Source: Burhinus oedicnemus (Eukaryota > Chordata > Aves > Charadriiformes > Burhinidae). Taken from it: a stretch of 64,000 nucleotides of DNA. Positions 23,219 through 35,180 of the stretch are shown here, one piece after another. The stretch's first letter is position 1. Every line of letters starts with the position of its first letter. The translations under genes and the position numbers were made by a program. The stretch spans positions 3,317,444-3,381,443 of the forward strand of contig VFFE01009182.1 in NCBI GenBank assembly GCA_008921705.1, in the 5' to 3' direction. The notes below the pieces were generated by a model. It saw only the letters and a list, made by a program, of their open reading frames with translations. It was not told where the DNA came from and searched no databases.

Positions 23219-26200
23219 GTTTTGTTTTCCCATTAAGACATAATACAAAGTTTCCTTTGGTCTTTCAATATCTCTTTTATGGAGCTAACAGTCTAGGCTG
23301 TCAGAGTAAAGGCTAAAGTTGAATTGTCTTCCAGGCTTCTTGCTCCACAGCATAGAGCCTCAAACCCTAGGAGAGGTTACTGAAGCGTGGCTGGCATAGA
23401 AGCCTTCTAGGGAGTCATTGGAAATCACCTTGTGTTTCATCAGAAGTTTGCTTAAATTGATGTTTGGGTTTTTTTTCATTTACGGTACTTTGCTCTCATA
23501 ATTTGGTTTTCAAAGGAATTTCTGCTTCATTTTGCAATTCTAAACAGCATCATTGCTAATCTCATGAGACTCATGCTAGGAAGGAGATGTTAGTGAAGTC
23601 TGTCTCTTTTGGTTCTTGATTTTTGAATAGGGAGTGCCGGCAAGCAGGGCAACTTCACAGACGATTATTTTTGTGTTGTAGATCTGAGACCACCAGCTAT
23701 CTTCCTGAGCCATGGGAAAGTCCATCTGCTGGTATAAAATAATTTCCACTGTTTTCTAGGCAAGATCAAATGAGTGAGAAGAAGGAACAGAACAAATTAG
23801 GCTTTGCTCCACATTGTGGAGATAAACCCATTTCCAGTACTAAAACCAGTACTGATTGCCAGCTTATTTAGGCTAACCCAATAGTACTGCTGTAGCACTG
23901 TATGTCACATTGTAACTGAAATGAATTTTTTTCTGAAATGCCAGAAGACCTGAGTCAATCTGTTTTCCAAAAAAGTATGTGAATTTTACAGCCAAATATC
24001 TTCCCAAAGTAGTGGGAAAAGGAAAAACAGCCACCCCTCTTCTATGGTCATCTCCCTGGGAGGAAAGGATAAGAAATATCAGCATATGTTAAAAATAATA
24101 ACAAAAAAAGAAGGAAAAAAAGCAAACAAAACCCTCAAATCCACCAAACATTTCAAACATCAAGGTTTAAAGTTAGTCACAGACAGCTTAAATAAATGTT
24201 TCACTTTCAGAGATGCTGACCACCCGCAGCTCCTAAAAGTTTTTAATCAGTACTTTGATGCAGAAATGAAGTAATTTCCACTTGCTTTTTAAGTCTAAGC
24301 AATACAGTTTTAAACGTGGTCTGTGAAACTTTAATCAAGTTCCCACAGTTTTATAAATATGTTTCCATAATGTGACAAGAATCTATATCCAAATGTTGAT
24401 TATGTGCAGTAGCCTGTTAAAAAGTCCACTGTAAAATACCTTAGACAAGACAGTGTTACCATTAAAGCAATGTTTAAAGTTCCATAAACTTCATAAATGA
24501 AGATTAAACACTGCGATCAGTATGATTCTGCGACCAGTAAACAAAGTCCTTTGCTTTGGAACTATAACATATATATAAGCAATGGTTAACAATGCACAAA
24601 GAAAATTTGCCTCTGTTTCTCTAAACATGGATGCCAACCTGTCAAGGTTTAACCATGGTGAGTTTTATTGTCACAACTGCCTATGTAAATATAAAATTAG
24701 CACCTCTGATGAAATCAATGCCATTTAAACTGGTGTATTCAAGAGCAGAATTATGCCCAGGAAATCTAATGTTTATGTTAGCTAACAGAACTGAAAGGAA
24801 TTTGGTTTTTTGGTGTCCAGACCAAGCTGCCACAGGAAATAAGTTGGCAAGTTTGATATAAGTGGATCTACACTGATTTTCGTTATGTTAGAATGTGACC
24901 CATTGCATTCTTTCTTTGTTCAGCTTGCTTCTTGAGTTAGAGGTTGTCTTCGAACTCATGTGGCTGTACTGAAAGTGCTTTTAGCTAACTTTTGATTTCA
25001 ACTTTGCCCTGAAACAGACACTAAGTGCTCAAATTCAGGTTCCTTATTGCGGAGGCCATGATCAGCAGTGGAGCCTGTAACTATTTCCATGTTGCAGCCT
25101 ATGTTCATGCAACATTGGTTAATTGTTCCTGTATACACAGTCCAAGCACATAGTATGATGACTTGTATGTGGCTGCAGGGTCTGTGAGTTCAGCTGACAT
25201 GTCCACATTACATTTAACCATGATGTGTCATCATACTTCTGTTTTTCTGATGTTACTTTTTGTCAGCAGTTAACTGCATCTGATTTGGCCAGCTTTCAAC
25301 TATATTTTTCATGTTGCTCTGTCTTATTCTCCATAATTCTTTACAATGGACATGCTTCCCAGAAGTAATCTACAGATGCTGTCTTGGGGTATATTTTTAC
25401 AATGTTTTCTACAAGAAACGTCTTAGTGAACAAGTAATAACCACGCTGGGAAGGGGGAGAATGAAGGGAGCTATTTAGATTAGTTTCTTAAAGATCCAGT
25501 GAAAAACAAAACCAAACCCTTGCAGATCTTGAAGGTAGCCACCTGTGATTTCTGTTATCTTTTCTTTCCTGCACTCCATGTACTTTTCTATGAGAGTGTT
25601 GTTTCAAATCAGAGATAATCTCTTACTATATGGACCTGTTTCTCCATAACCCCGTCACTTCACTTTTTACCAGCAGGGGAGCATTCTGCTCTTCGTTTTA
25701 CCTTAGTGAACTTTTGATTCTCAGTGAATGTTTTCTTTTGTTATTTTAAGTTCTACAAATGCTTTTCTCTAAAACAAACTAGATCTACTATAATTTAAAA
25801 GTGGTCCAATTTCTGCACTGCATTTTGAAATTCAAAGTAAAAACAATATTTTAAGCTCTGTGTGTTAATATGTGGCATGACGTACCAACACTGGCTCTAA
25901 GATAATTTTCAAAGTAAACTATATAACAAATTAGAGATGTCTCCAAGCCCTCTTAAACCTTGACTTCCATTCACAGCAACCTTGCACACTTTTGGAGCTT
26001 GTCAATCTCCAGAGGAAGAAATGGATCCCACAAATTACTGTGATCTGGTTTTCCAGATCTGTTTCTACTTGCGTTCACTCACTTTATTTGAACCTTAACT
26101 TGCCTTCCTTGTCACTTTTGTTTCTTTAGAAATCTTCCTTTAGTTCATCTTTCTCTGGCTACATGTAAAGTATCTTGTGTGGGTAACTCTCCTCCAAAGT

Positions 26201-26762
26201 CTTCTCCAGACTGTGTGCTTTGCAATTCAGATTTAGCAACTGGATGTCTAGTTTATGTTCCCCCCACACGCTTTTTTTTTTTCTCTTTTTTTTCCCTTTT
26301 AGGGGCCAGAGAATAGTTAATGTGCTGGAGAACATTCTGCCTTCACTATCTCACTCTTAAAACAGTTCGTCTGGTTGACACTTAAGGACTTGTCTGTATA
26401 TCTTAAAGTCTCTGGATAGTTCTGAAGAATTCATCCCAGTCTGGAAGGAGAGTGAGTAACACTAAAATTACCTAAATTTCATTGGATTATTTTTTATTGC
26501 AAATAAAAAGATGCGTATATGTTTATTTCAGGTGAACTAACATATTGCCGAAAAACCTAAGTTGTATTATGGGCACAATTGCATCAGTTGAACTCATAGG
26601 ATTATAAAGGACATTGCTCTCTTGATTACAGACTTGTGCTTGTTTCATCCAATAAATCTGAAAATGAATCTAAAAACAGAAACTGGAAAAAACTGTTCTG
26701 TGACTTTAGAGGAAAATATAAAAGGGACTGACCAAAAGTCCATTGCAGCCGATGATAATTTT
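23219..26762. other. AT-rich noncoding DNA, no gene seen
   Basis: This stretch includes an A-rich segment at about 24098-24126 and a polypyrimidine tract at 26271-26300 that ends in TTTTAG, which resembles a splice acceptor but has no credible exon after it. No interspersed repeat is recognised before 26763. Confidence 0.65.
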
Positions 26763-26848
26763 ATCATAGATGTGTAATGTAATACAGCTTGAAGGGACCT
26801 CCTGAGATCAGCTAGTCCAACCATCTGCTCAAAGCAGGGCCAAATATT
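26763..26848 (-). mobile_element. CR1 LINE fragment, reverse orientation
   Basis: GAAGGGACCTCCTGAGATCA, CTAGTCCAACC and GCTCAAAGCAGGGCC in this order match the reverse complement of the CR1 3' end (usually read as gaccTCTGGAGATCAtctagtccaacc). The copy is short and diverged, and its octamer tail has decayed to a single ATCATAGA-like remnant at the left edge. It is older than the plus-strand copies by eye. Confidence 0.85.
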
Positions 26849-27385
26849 GCTTTTTTGTTTAATTTTAACAAAAATTCAAGACAATCTCAGAATCCTTCTA
26901 TGAAAAATCATTTTTAACAGATTCAAAAAGATTGCTGATAATGTTTTACCACCGTTCAAGGTTAGAATAAAAATTTTCAAATATGACTAGCCTCTTTTGT
27001 AATGAAGGGGTTCAAAACAATTGCATAGATTTGTGGGGTTTCTTGTTGTGATTTAAATGAACACAATGTGTTGTCAGAGTCGAATCTACCATTCATCTCT
27101 TGATAATAAGTGCCATTCAATAAGGGAGACTTTTTCAGCTGCAGTTTTATGTTAAAATGCTTTGTCTGCTGTTGGGGAGGGAATGACATTGCAGATATAT
27201 CAAAAGGTGGAACAACCAGTGTTGGAATTGAGTTCTGTCTTTATCCACACTAAGTAATGCTTTTCTCTTTAAGAAGCTCATACTGACTCAGGAAGACCTA
27301 TGGGTAAGCTAAGGCTTTTACACAGACATCTAGGCCTTCCTGTGTAGTGAAATGTCTTTACAGAACATTAAGGATAAGACCCTTT
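26849..27385. other. Noncoding DNA, no gene seen
   Basis: A 70-codon minus-strand open frame (26977-27189) shows no domain. Nothing else is recognisable between the two CR1 copies. Confidence 0.65.
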
Positions 27386-27387
27386 GG

Positions 27388-27543
27388 TGAAACACTGGAA
27401 CAGGTTGTCTGGAAACATTCAATGACAGGTTGGACAGGGCTCTGAGCAATCTGATCTAATTGCAGATGTCCCTGCTCATTGCAGGCGTATCGGACTAGAT
27501 GACCTTTAAAAGTCCATTCCGACCCAAACTATTCTATGATTCT
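27388..27543 (+). mobile_element. CR1 LINE fragment with internal deletion
   Basis: It starts at the AACACTGGAACAGGTTGT motif and runs to GACCCAAACTATTCTATGAT, so it is a very short 5'-truncated CR1 3' end. Compared with the copy at 20181-20363 it lacks about 27 bases after the CAGGTTGT motif. The rest aligns closely, so the two copies appear to belong to the same or sister subfamilies. Only one tail octamer is intact. Confidence 0.95.
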
Positions 27544-30120
27544 GATTTGATTTCAATCCAACAAAGCACTTAAGTTTTCATGTGCTTTAGTGCTGTAGCT
27601 ATCTCTTTCAGGAGAAAATACATTATGAGCAGTTTCTAACTGTTTCAGACAAACTAGGTGTCAGAGCCACTCCACAATGTGGCACTACTGTAGGGTTTAG
27701 AATTGGTTTCATGAGACTAGGAAGGGGAGAAGCGTGTCTGTACCCAGCAGTCTGAATAAGAAATGACTCATATTTTTTGACTGTACATGGAGTAAGTTAC
27801 ACCATTATGCACTTGTTAGTAGATAGGGGCTGTCTCATCTCCTCCTTTGCTATAGTTATTAAAGTCGTAGAAGGGTCTCCGAATAAATCCTTTTCCACTG
27901 GTAGTAACCTGAACTTGTTCTCTCACATCCTTGATTTCAGTGTAATCCACAAAAAGTTTGTGTATCTCTTTTTATGTATTCACGCGCTGGTTCATTCAAA
28001 AGGAAGATCAGCTTGCAATACCTCTTGAAACTTTAACTCTTTGGCTTCCATTAAGTTCCTTTTACTTTTAGTTTTTAATTTTATTTATTTGTTTTGCAAA
28101 GGTTGGGTATGGTGTCAAGGACAAACGGAAAAGCAATGAGATTTTTAAGGTACTCCCTAGATACAATTTAGAGCAGCATACATACTTATGTACACCAATT
28201 GCTGTTCAAGGCTAGCAGTTCTTATTTAGGTAAGCCCATTAAGACTTCTGGATTTGATTCCTGAACTTTTGCATGAGCTGTCTTTTCAGGCAAAAGATCT
28301 TTGATTTCTCAGGTAAATCCAGTAGGCAGAAGATAATAAAATAAATTCATCAAATTCATCCAGTGGTACCAGTAGTTGTGAGAGTTTGAAATATCTCTTC
28401 CTTTCAATAGGTGGCTTATTTTTAATTAAATTGGCAAGACTTCAATTATCTTAAGTAACTAAATACATTATGTATTCATTTAGAGAGCCTATATTGAGGC
28501 TTAGTACAAGTTGTGCTCATTTTGACAAATTTTAGGCAGAAAATTTCTCAGGGGAGTCCTGCTTTCTGTCATTTAAAAAGCTTTTATAATCACTTAGTCC
28601 AAAATGGTGATGTAGGCCGAAGTTTGAATCCCTGGCATATTGCTATAATGCTGCATTAGCTTAATCCTTCATTTTCTTGTCAATTAAGGACTTATCTTTA
28701 TTCACAGATTCACTTATCTGTTATTCTTAGTGTATTTTAATGCTAGTAGTTAAAATCCCTTTGTTTATGGCAATAAGGCACCATTCAGTTTGTGAACTTT
28801 ATAAAACCAACCTCTGCCAATTTTGCTGTTTGAGAATTGCTGTAAAGAAGTGTTCCCACAGTAATTACTTATTCCAGAGATGTTCACTAAAGAATGAAGT
28901 AAGGGGAAAGTGTATAAAACAATTGTACACCAACTGAGGCAAGTTTTACCAAGCACCTTCCCAGCAACTACAGGGCATTAAAAAAAAAAAAGTCCTTGCA
29001 AAACAGTACACAAAAATCTGTTGTCTTTAATGCAGTTGCATATACTGACTTTACAAATATTGGCAATTACTTAAGGTATTCACATTTAAATTAGATCTGG
29101 CCAAAAGGTTGGGAAAAAGTGAGGGAGGAGAAGCAGGGGGGGTTGGCGACAGCTTTTCAACATGGGGCTCAGCTGCCCATCATTACTTGCTTTCAATGGT
29201 TTGGGTCATGGGTAGTGTCACTCATTTTAATACCCACTTAGTCACATTGAAGTAGGAATGGCAATGCTAAGATAAAGAAATATGTGATAAACAAAAACCT
29301 TAGCAAAATCTTTCCAGTTGGGTATTTCTTATAGCACGCATCATTTTTTTACTTTGTTATTTTTGAAAATGTATTTTAAGTTAAAGTGTGGGGTAGGAAG
29401 GAAGAGAGTGTGTTATTAATATTCAATAGTGATTGCGGAAAACAGCCATGAGTTTGTACTTTGAGCATTTTATTTTAGCAGTACTCATAGACCGCAAACC
29501 ATTGTGGAAAGCTTTGTGAAAACTTTAATGAGGCCAGGAGTTTACCCATGGCAACTGCCCCAGTCACTTGAAGCATCACTTCTGAGAAACAACTACCAAA
29601 TCTGGAAGCTTCTGGTTTTATGCTACCTCAGTGCATCTGATCAGCAAAAAGTATAAAATTACTTTTTACTTTAAAAATGGCGTAAATTCTGCCTTGGAGA
29701 CCCCCAGTGGAAATATACCACCGTTACTGTGACACAGAAAAGACAGAAAGAAAAGAAAACAAGTGTGTAAACTTTTATTCACATGTAATTTTTAGTATTG
29801 ATAATGTAAGATCTGCTTCTCAGACTTCAAGGGCCATATTTCTTCATAGGCAATATGGCAGATGTTGGTTTGTCAGAGAAGAATTCTTAAAGAACGTTTC
29901 TTCTGCTTTCTAAGAAAAGAGATACGGCCCATTTTTCAGATGCCAGAACTATTAGAAGCCTAATTTTATTTTCAGATAGCTTCACCCAAATGGACAAGCT
30001 TTACTTTGATGGGACCTTGCACAGTGGCCTGATTGTGGATGCTAGGTAGGCTTTCTTTTCTGAAGACAAAGACCAGTTTAAATTGCCACATTTCTGGCCA
30101 TGCATACATATAAGTCGGTG
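27544..30120. other. AT-rich noncoding DNA, no gene seen
   Basis: An A12 run lies at 28980-28991. Open frames are under 85 codons and unrecognised. Confidence 0.65.
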
Positions 30121-30130
30121 TCTTACTTAC

Positions 30131-30262
30131 AAATGCAGAGGTTTGGCTTCCTTTGAGGTCAGCCATGGATCGGTCTGGGAGAATTTGGGTGGTAATTGAA
30201 ATTGGTCTGTGCTCAGTCGTCCTACTGGTGCAGAATGTCTCCAGCACCAGGCAATCAACATC
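30131..30262 (-). other. Exon-like open interval with splice-like ends
   Basis: Read on the minus strand, a T-rich tract and TGGCAG end just before 30262, and GTAAGTAAG, a near-ideal donor, starts at 30130. The interval between is exactly 132 bp and open in one frame (44 codons, inside a 99-codon open frame at 29972-30271). The peptide begins DVDCLVLETFC and ends SQTSAF. I do not recognise it, and it has no obvious domain. No partner exon with matching phase was found nearby. A chance arrangement or an ancient repeat relic is at least as likely as a real coding exon. Confidence 0.15.
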
Positions 30263-32590
30263 CTGCCACAAACAGAAACTTAAAAAAAAGTCTGAATCTA
30301 TTCAACTATTAAAAAATTGTAAATCTCTCTCTAGCATTTAAAATAGTAATTTCATTCTTATTGTACAATATAAAGTAGTTCTCATTGACTTTAAAGGATA
30401 CCAAATATTTCACTTCAGTTTCTATAACACAACTAGATGAGTGATCTTGGTGGAGAGTGGGGAGTAATGCAGGAGTTACTGAATTCAGTGGATAGTGATG
30501 AAAAGCAACTGAAGCTGAAATTTTGGTGTCTAATCCTTTAAGTTTTACCATAATCAAGTAACAGCCATTAAATGAGGAGCTTGTCTTTCAGACTCTGAGG
30601 TGATTCAATCCTCTTGTTCTAGCTAAAAGAAGAAGAAGAAAAGAAAAAAATGAAAAGTATGCCTGTTCTAGTGACTTTGTTCTGCTGAAAAAGTTGATGA
30701 AGATTTCTCCTGATAAACTGCAACAGTCACTTTTAGGGTACTGCTTATCTTTTCATTCATTATGGCTGCTTCAGGAATAAAGCTAGAATAATTGACTAAG
30801 CAAAAAAAAAAAATTATTACTTTGTAAATAACCAAGTATTATCCTGAAGCCTGGCAAGAAAGGATTCAAAGATCCCTTTTTAATAGGAACTTTCTTCAGA
30901 GAAAAGCTTTGCATACTAGTTTTAAAGAGCAAACTTAATAGATGTCTTCTACTTTTCAGAATATTTCAGAAGTAGGCTAGTAATTGGAATTCAACCTAGA
31001 AAACTGGGTTCTCTCATTATTGGTTTTTGCAAATGATGAACCATTATTCTGCCATTCACTTTTTTGCCTACAGCTTAATGGCACAGGATGACCTGATGCT
31101 ACATTTTCTGCAAGATGGCAATTGTCAGCAGAAAGATCACAATTTAAAACTGATTCTTTCTGTCTGACTATCTGGTATGCTGCACTAGACTAAATTAGTA
31201 TATTTTTTGAGAGTGCCTGGTTTTGAGAGCTGTTATATACCTGTCATACCAGACAGACAGATGTTCTGTCTTTGTTGTGAACCACAGTGATCTCTCTAAT
31301 CAATAGAGATTACCGAAAAGACATATGACTGCTGGTTCCAACTGACCTGTGTACTAAACCCTGAGCCCTGTGCTCGTCTTCCTGGGTGAACTCTGACTTC
31401 GACTCTGCATTCCTCCGCGTTACTTAAAAATGACATTTGCCTGCCAGAAGCGCGGCATGAGCAATAGCTGTAAAATGTTGCCTAAGGATGGAAATGCTAC
31501 TGAGATAGTTTCACAACTGGGTTAACTTTTCTCTTGCAAGGGAAATACTTTGCATAGCATTTGCTTGAAAACAGGCACTGTCTGTTTCCATTGCCCTTGC
31601 CTGTTTTTTTATTTTTAACTGCTTTTGTAAAACCTGGGATTCATGTGGACTGCCCTCCTTCTTTCTTAATTATTGAATGTCTCAGTATGTGTATTACATC
31701 ACAGGTTTTAATCCCTGGCTTGTTTTGGAAGGCAATAACGTATATTGTTTTAGGCTACATAATGCCAGTACTGAGTAAAAGCAGGTGATCTGGTACATAT
31801 ACAACTATATAATTTTGCAGTATTTTCTATGCCATTACTTCTGTGGAATACTATGTTAAAATGCTATTCTAGTAATGAAAGTGTAGATTGTAAACTATAA
31901 TCTCCTCAGCCATGTCATGCTTCAGATTCCATTAAATGATCCCCATCTTATCTTTTAAATTATCAGCACAGCAAATACTTAACTCTAAACTTCTGGATAA
32001 TTTGGTTGTCATAAACAATCATTTATAAACTGATTCTTCTCCAGACTGCTGCCAGCTTGTGGAGCAGTGAATTCAGCTGTATCCTGCTATTAATCTCTGT
32101 GCTGTAATCCAAATGATGGGACAGGAGACAACCTGAGCAAAACTTCATACGTTAATTCACCAACAGTGCATCTCACCTCCCTGTATTAACAGTGTTTTTT
32201 GTTCCTTTATTGAATGATAAGTGGTCAGTAAAAACAAGTTGCCCTTTAATGAAGTTTCCTTTTGACAAGGTAAGTGGTGTACGTACTAAAAATTCATATT
32301 GATTATCAGTTAGGTCACCTGAGAATCTGTATCACCTATGGCAAAAGTCAAATGAGCAATAATTGAACCCAGGTGCTGATGTCAGTGAGTAGGAAAAAGT
32401 TCACTCATCAGTTTATCCAGTGCAGTCAAACAATAGCTGTGTGGAAGGGGCAAGCATCAGGCCTCGGAACTTGACAAATGGGAAGATCTGCAATTTGTAA
32501 GTCTTTCATTACTGAACAAGTTTCAGCAAGTTGCAGAAACTAGCTGTGAATGAAACCTACCTACCTGAAACTGTAAGGTACATGTTTTCT
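30263..32590. other. AT-rich noncoding DNA, no gene seen
   Basis: It contains a (GAA)n-type purine run at about 30625-30650 and A12 at 30802-30813. No interspersed repeat or gene is recognised. Confidence 0.65.
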
Positions 32591-32593
32591 TAG

Positions 32594-32656
32594 AATTGCT
32601 GTATCTGTATGAGCACATGTTGTATCTGTATGATCTGTATCTGTATGTTGTATTTG
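32594..32656. repeat. Imperfect TGTATC/TGTATG minisatellite
   Basis: Hexamers of the TGTATC and TGTATG type recur about seven times in 60 bp, interrupted by GAGCACAT. They are most regular in the right half (TGTATCTGTATG repeated). It is a degenerate short tandem repeat. Confidence 0.75.
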
Positions 32657-35110
32657 CATCAGCAAATCTGGCAGTGGAAGTAGATATTATTTTTTCTTTC
32701 TCCATTCTGGATCTCACAAACTGAAATCTGTTGAGTGGGTGCACCTGTTTTGAGAGTCCAGGCAAGATCATCTGATGTATCCTATTTGTCTCTCATAACA
32801 CCTATCTGCTAAGTAGTTTCCAAGAGATCTAGTAGACTAAGTGAACCATTAAAAAAGCACCTAGTGATTTTAAATCTCATATTAAAAAAATAATTTTGGA
32901 GATATGGTCTCAATGACTTTTAGTGAAAAAGCGTAGAACCTGAATTTGAGAGGATGTTATTGATGCTTTGACAAGCCCTTAAACACATACCCTTCAAACT
33001 CATGAATATGCTTTTCTATGCTTCTCCTGACACCTCTGCATCTTATGAATTGTAAACAGCCGCAAGGATAATATCCCTGATGAAATTGTCTAAAGGGCGT
33101 TATTCCACCTCTTTTATATATGGTCTCTGCAGACAGACTTTGGAGCCACAGATGTCCATGGCTAGATCTTTTGACTGCACGTGAATGTGAGACATGCGAT
33201 AGATTTCCTGTTTGTCTGTTTTTGTCAGACTTCAGTATACCTCGCAAATATAATGACATTGGCTCTTATGCAAGTAATGTCTTTGTCCAATGCTTTACAG
33301 TTTGTAAATTTAAATTAACATCATGAAATGCAAACCTATTTAAAATGAATATAATTCCTTGGTAGCATGTTAAAATAAAATTTTCTCTATAACGCACTTG
33401 CTCTGAAATGAAACAATTGTATAGAGGTTTTTTTAATATTATTTTTATATTTTTAATTCATTACAGTTTGTATTTCCTCCATTTTATGACAAAAAATGTT
33501 TCTCAATGAGGTAGGGCAGTTTTCCTTTTTTTGTCAGTAGTTTCTTGATAAAAGCTACTCTAACTTTACTTTCTGTTCCCTTGCAATACAAATAAACTTA
33601 AAATAGAGTACCTAGTTTTATTTTAAGCAGCTTTAGAGGCATATTGCTCTCCTGTCATCGAGGATGTGAGATTTGCCAGATGTGATTAGCATAGTTCAGC
33701 CTGAACTACAACTGTAGAGTCTGGACTTTTCCCTGCTCAAACTTTTCCTTCAAGTGTAATCTCAATGCAGATTTTGTTACACCTACGTAAACACTTCAGA
33801 TATATGCAGTACAATAACTAACCAATTAGTAACATTATTCTTCTGAATAGCAAATGACATGGTAGCAAGTTTATGTAGATTTCCCAAATTAGTAAAACTG
33901 CACTGTAAAAATTATAGATATTTTAACACATTTTATTCTGAAAACATGCAATGGTTTTTTGTAGGCTTTTGATCAATGTTTCCACTTCCCAAATATTTTA
34001 GTGTATCTTTTACAAAAGTATTTTACTACTTGTTTCTTTAAACAGAATAATTTGAACAAGTTTTTCATTTGGGCCCAAGTCAAATTTGCTATGTTGTATG
34101 TAAGAAAAAAGCCCCACCAGACAAACCAAAACAAAAGCTTGTAAGCCCTGTCTTATTCCTGATCTAGGTAAATATACAAAGACTAATATGTAATGTCCTC
34201 TACTGTGACAGGCTTGTGATTTAACATCCCCCTGTGGTGAAGACAGGAGAACCTGTAGATGATCCGGTCCATCTAAATGGGTGATTTAAGATAATATTAG
34301 CCTTGTGAAGGCAGGGTCATAGTATATCAGTGAAAGCTGAGGTAATTTGGGGGTGGGGAGAGGTATTCATTAACAAAGGCCAAGCTGTACAGCTTTCATT
34401 ACTTTCAATGAAGACACAGAACACATTTGCTGTTTAACAAAATTTCTAATCACAGTACCTAGGCCCCAGCACATCTCTGCAGTTTTGAATAATCTGTAAA
34501 ACTGCTTTACTAAGTCAATGAAATACTCATACATTTAAGAAATTTTCTTCTGGTGTGAAGAACTGAAGCAGATGGGACATGAGATGGGACCATATAAACT
34601 TCAGTAAAATGTCTATTCACGAAAAGGCTGAATTAGTTTGCTGTTAGTATTCATAGTACTGACTATTTTCTGGGTGATTTACTATACAGATGCTATTTTT
34701 TTGTTGTTGTTGCAGAATATGGGGTAAAATTTCCTATGTCAAAGAGGGTAGAATGTGCACCATGTCTAATATTTGCTAGGCAGCAATAGAGCATGCCCAG
34801 GCTGTATGCTGTATATAGCCAGTAGGAACTCAAGCACCTGTTCTCCTCCATGAACATTCCATTTTATACTGTAAATTTGATACTTAAAATTTTCCTGACT
34901 TCACTAGACCAGCATAAAATCATTAGGAAGTCTGTTACAAAGCACAATTTTATTAAGCATCCTTTTAATAAAAGGGTAAGTTTGTCCAGTCTTTATCAAA
35001 CTTTGAGAAAGTAGATTATAGAATTGTGTCTCCACTGATTTGAGAGGAAAAAAAAAAAAAGAAAGAAAAGACATTAAAAACACCAGATGTTAATTTAAGG
35101 CATCTGTATT
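32657..35110. other. AT-rich noncoding DNA, no gene seen
   Basis: It holds a 100-codon minus-strand open frame (32957-33259) with no recognisable domain, an octamer at 32652-32659 on the left edge, a (TTG)4 run near 34700 and an A13 run near 35048. Nothing else is identified. Confidence 0.65.
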
Positions 35111-35113
35111 TTT

Positions 35114-35180
35114 ACACTTGGATATTATCATCCAAGTGTTTTCAGGGGACTATTATGTTCACAGCATGTTTATGTGAACA
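35114..35180. other. Two adjacent stem-loops
   Basis: The first has 10-bp perfect arms, ACACTTGGAT (35114-35123) and ATCCAAGTGT (35130-35139), with a 6-nt loop. The second has 8-bp perfect arms, TGTTCACA (35156-35163) and TGTGAACA (35173-35180), with a 9-nt loop. Only 16 bases separate them. Either alone is near chance expectation. The pair is less so. A structured RNA or dimeric factor sites would both fit. Confidence 0.8.

Noticed and set aside
24640..24665. CTGTCAAGGTTTAACC as the start of an avian LTR
   Set aside because: Only the first 16 or so bases resemble such an LTR; what follows does not.
32957..33259. Minus-strand exon with GTATGTG donor
   Set aside because: The acceptor (CTGCAG near 33127) and donor are weak matches, and the peptide is unrecognised; chance is enough.
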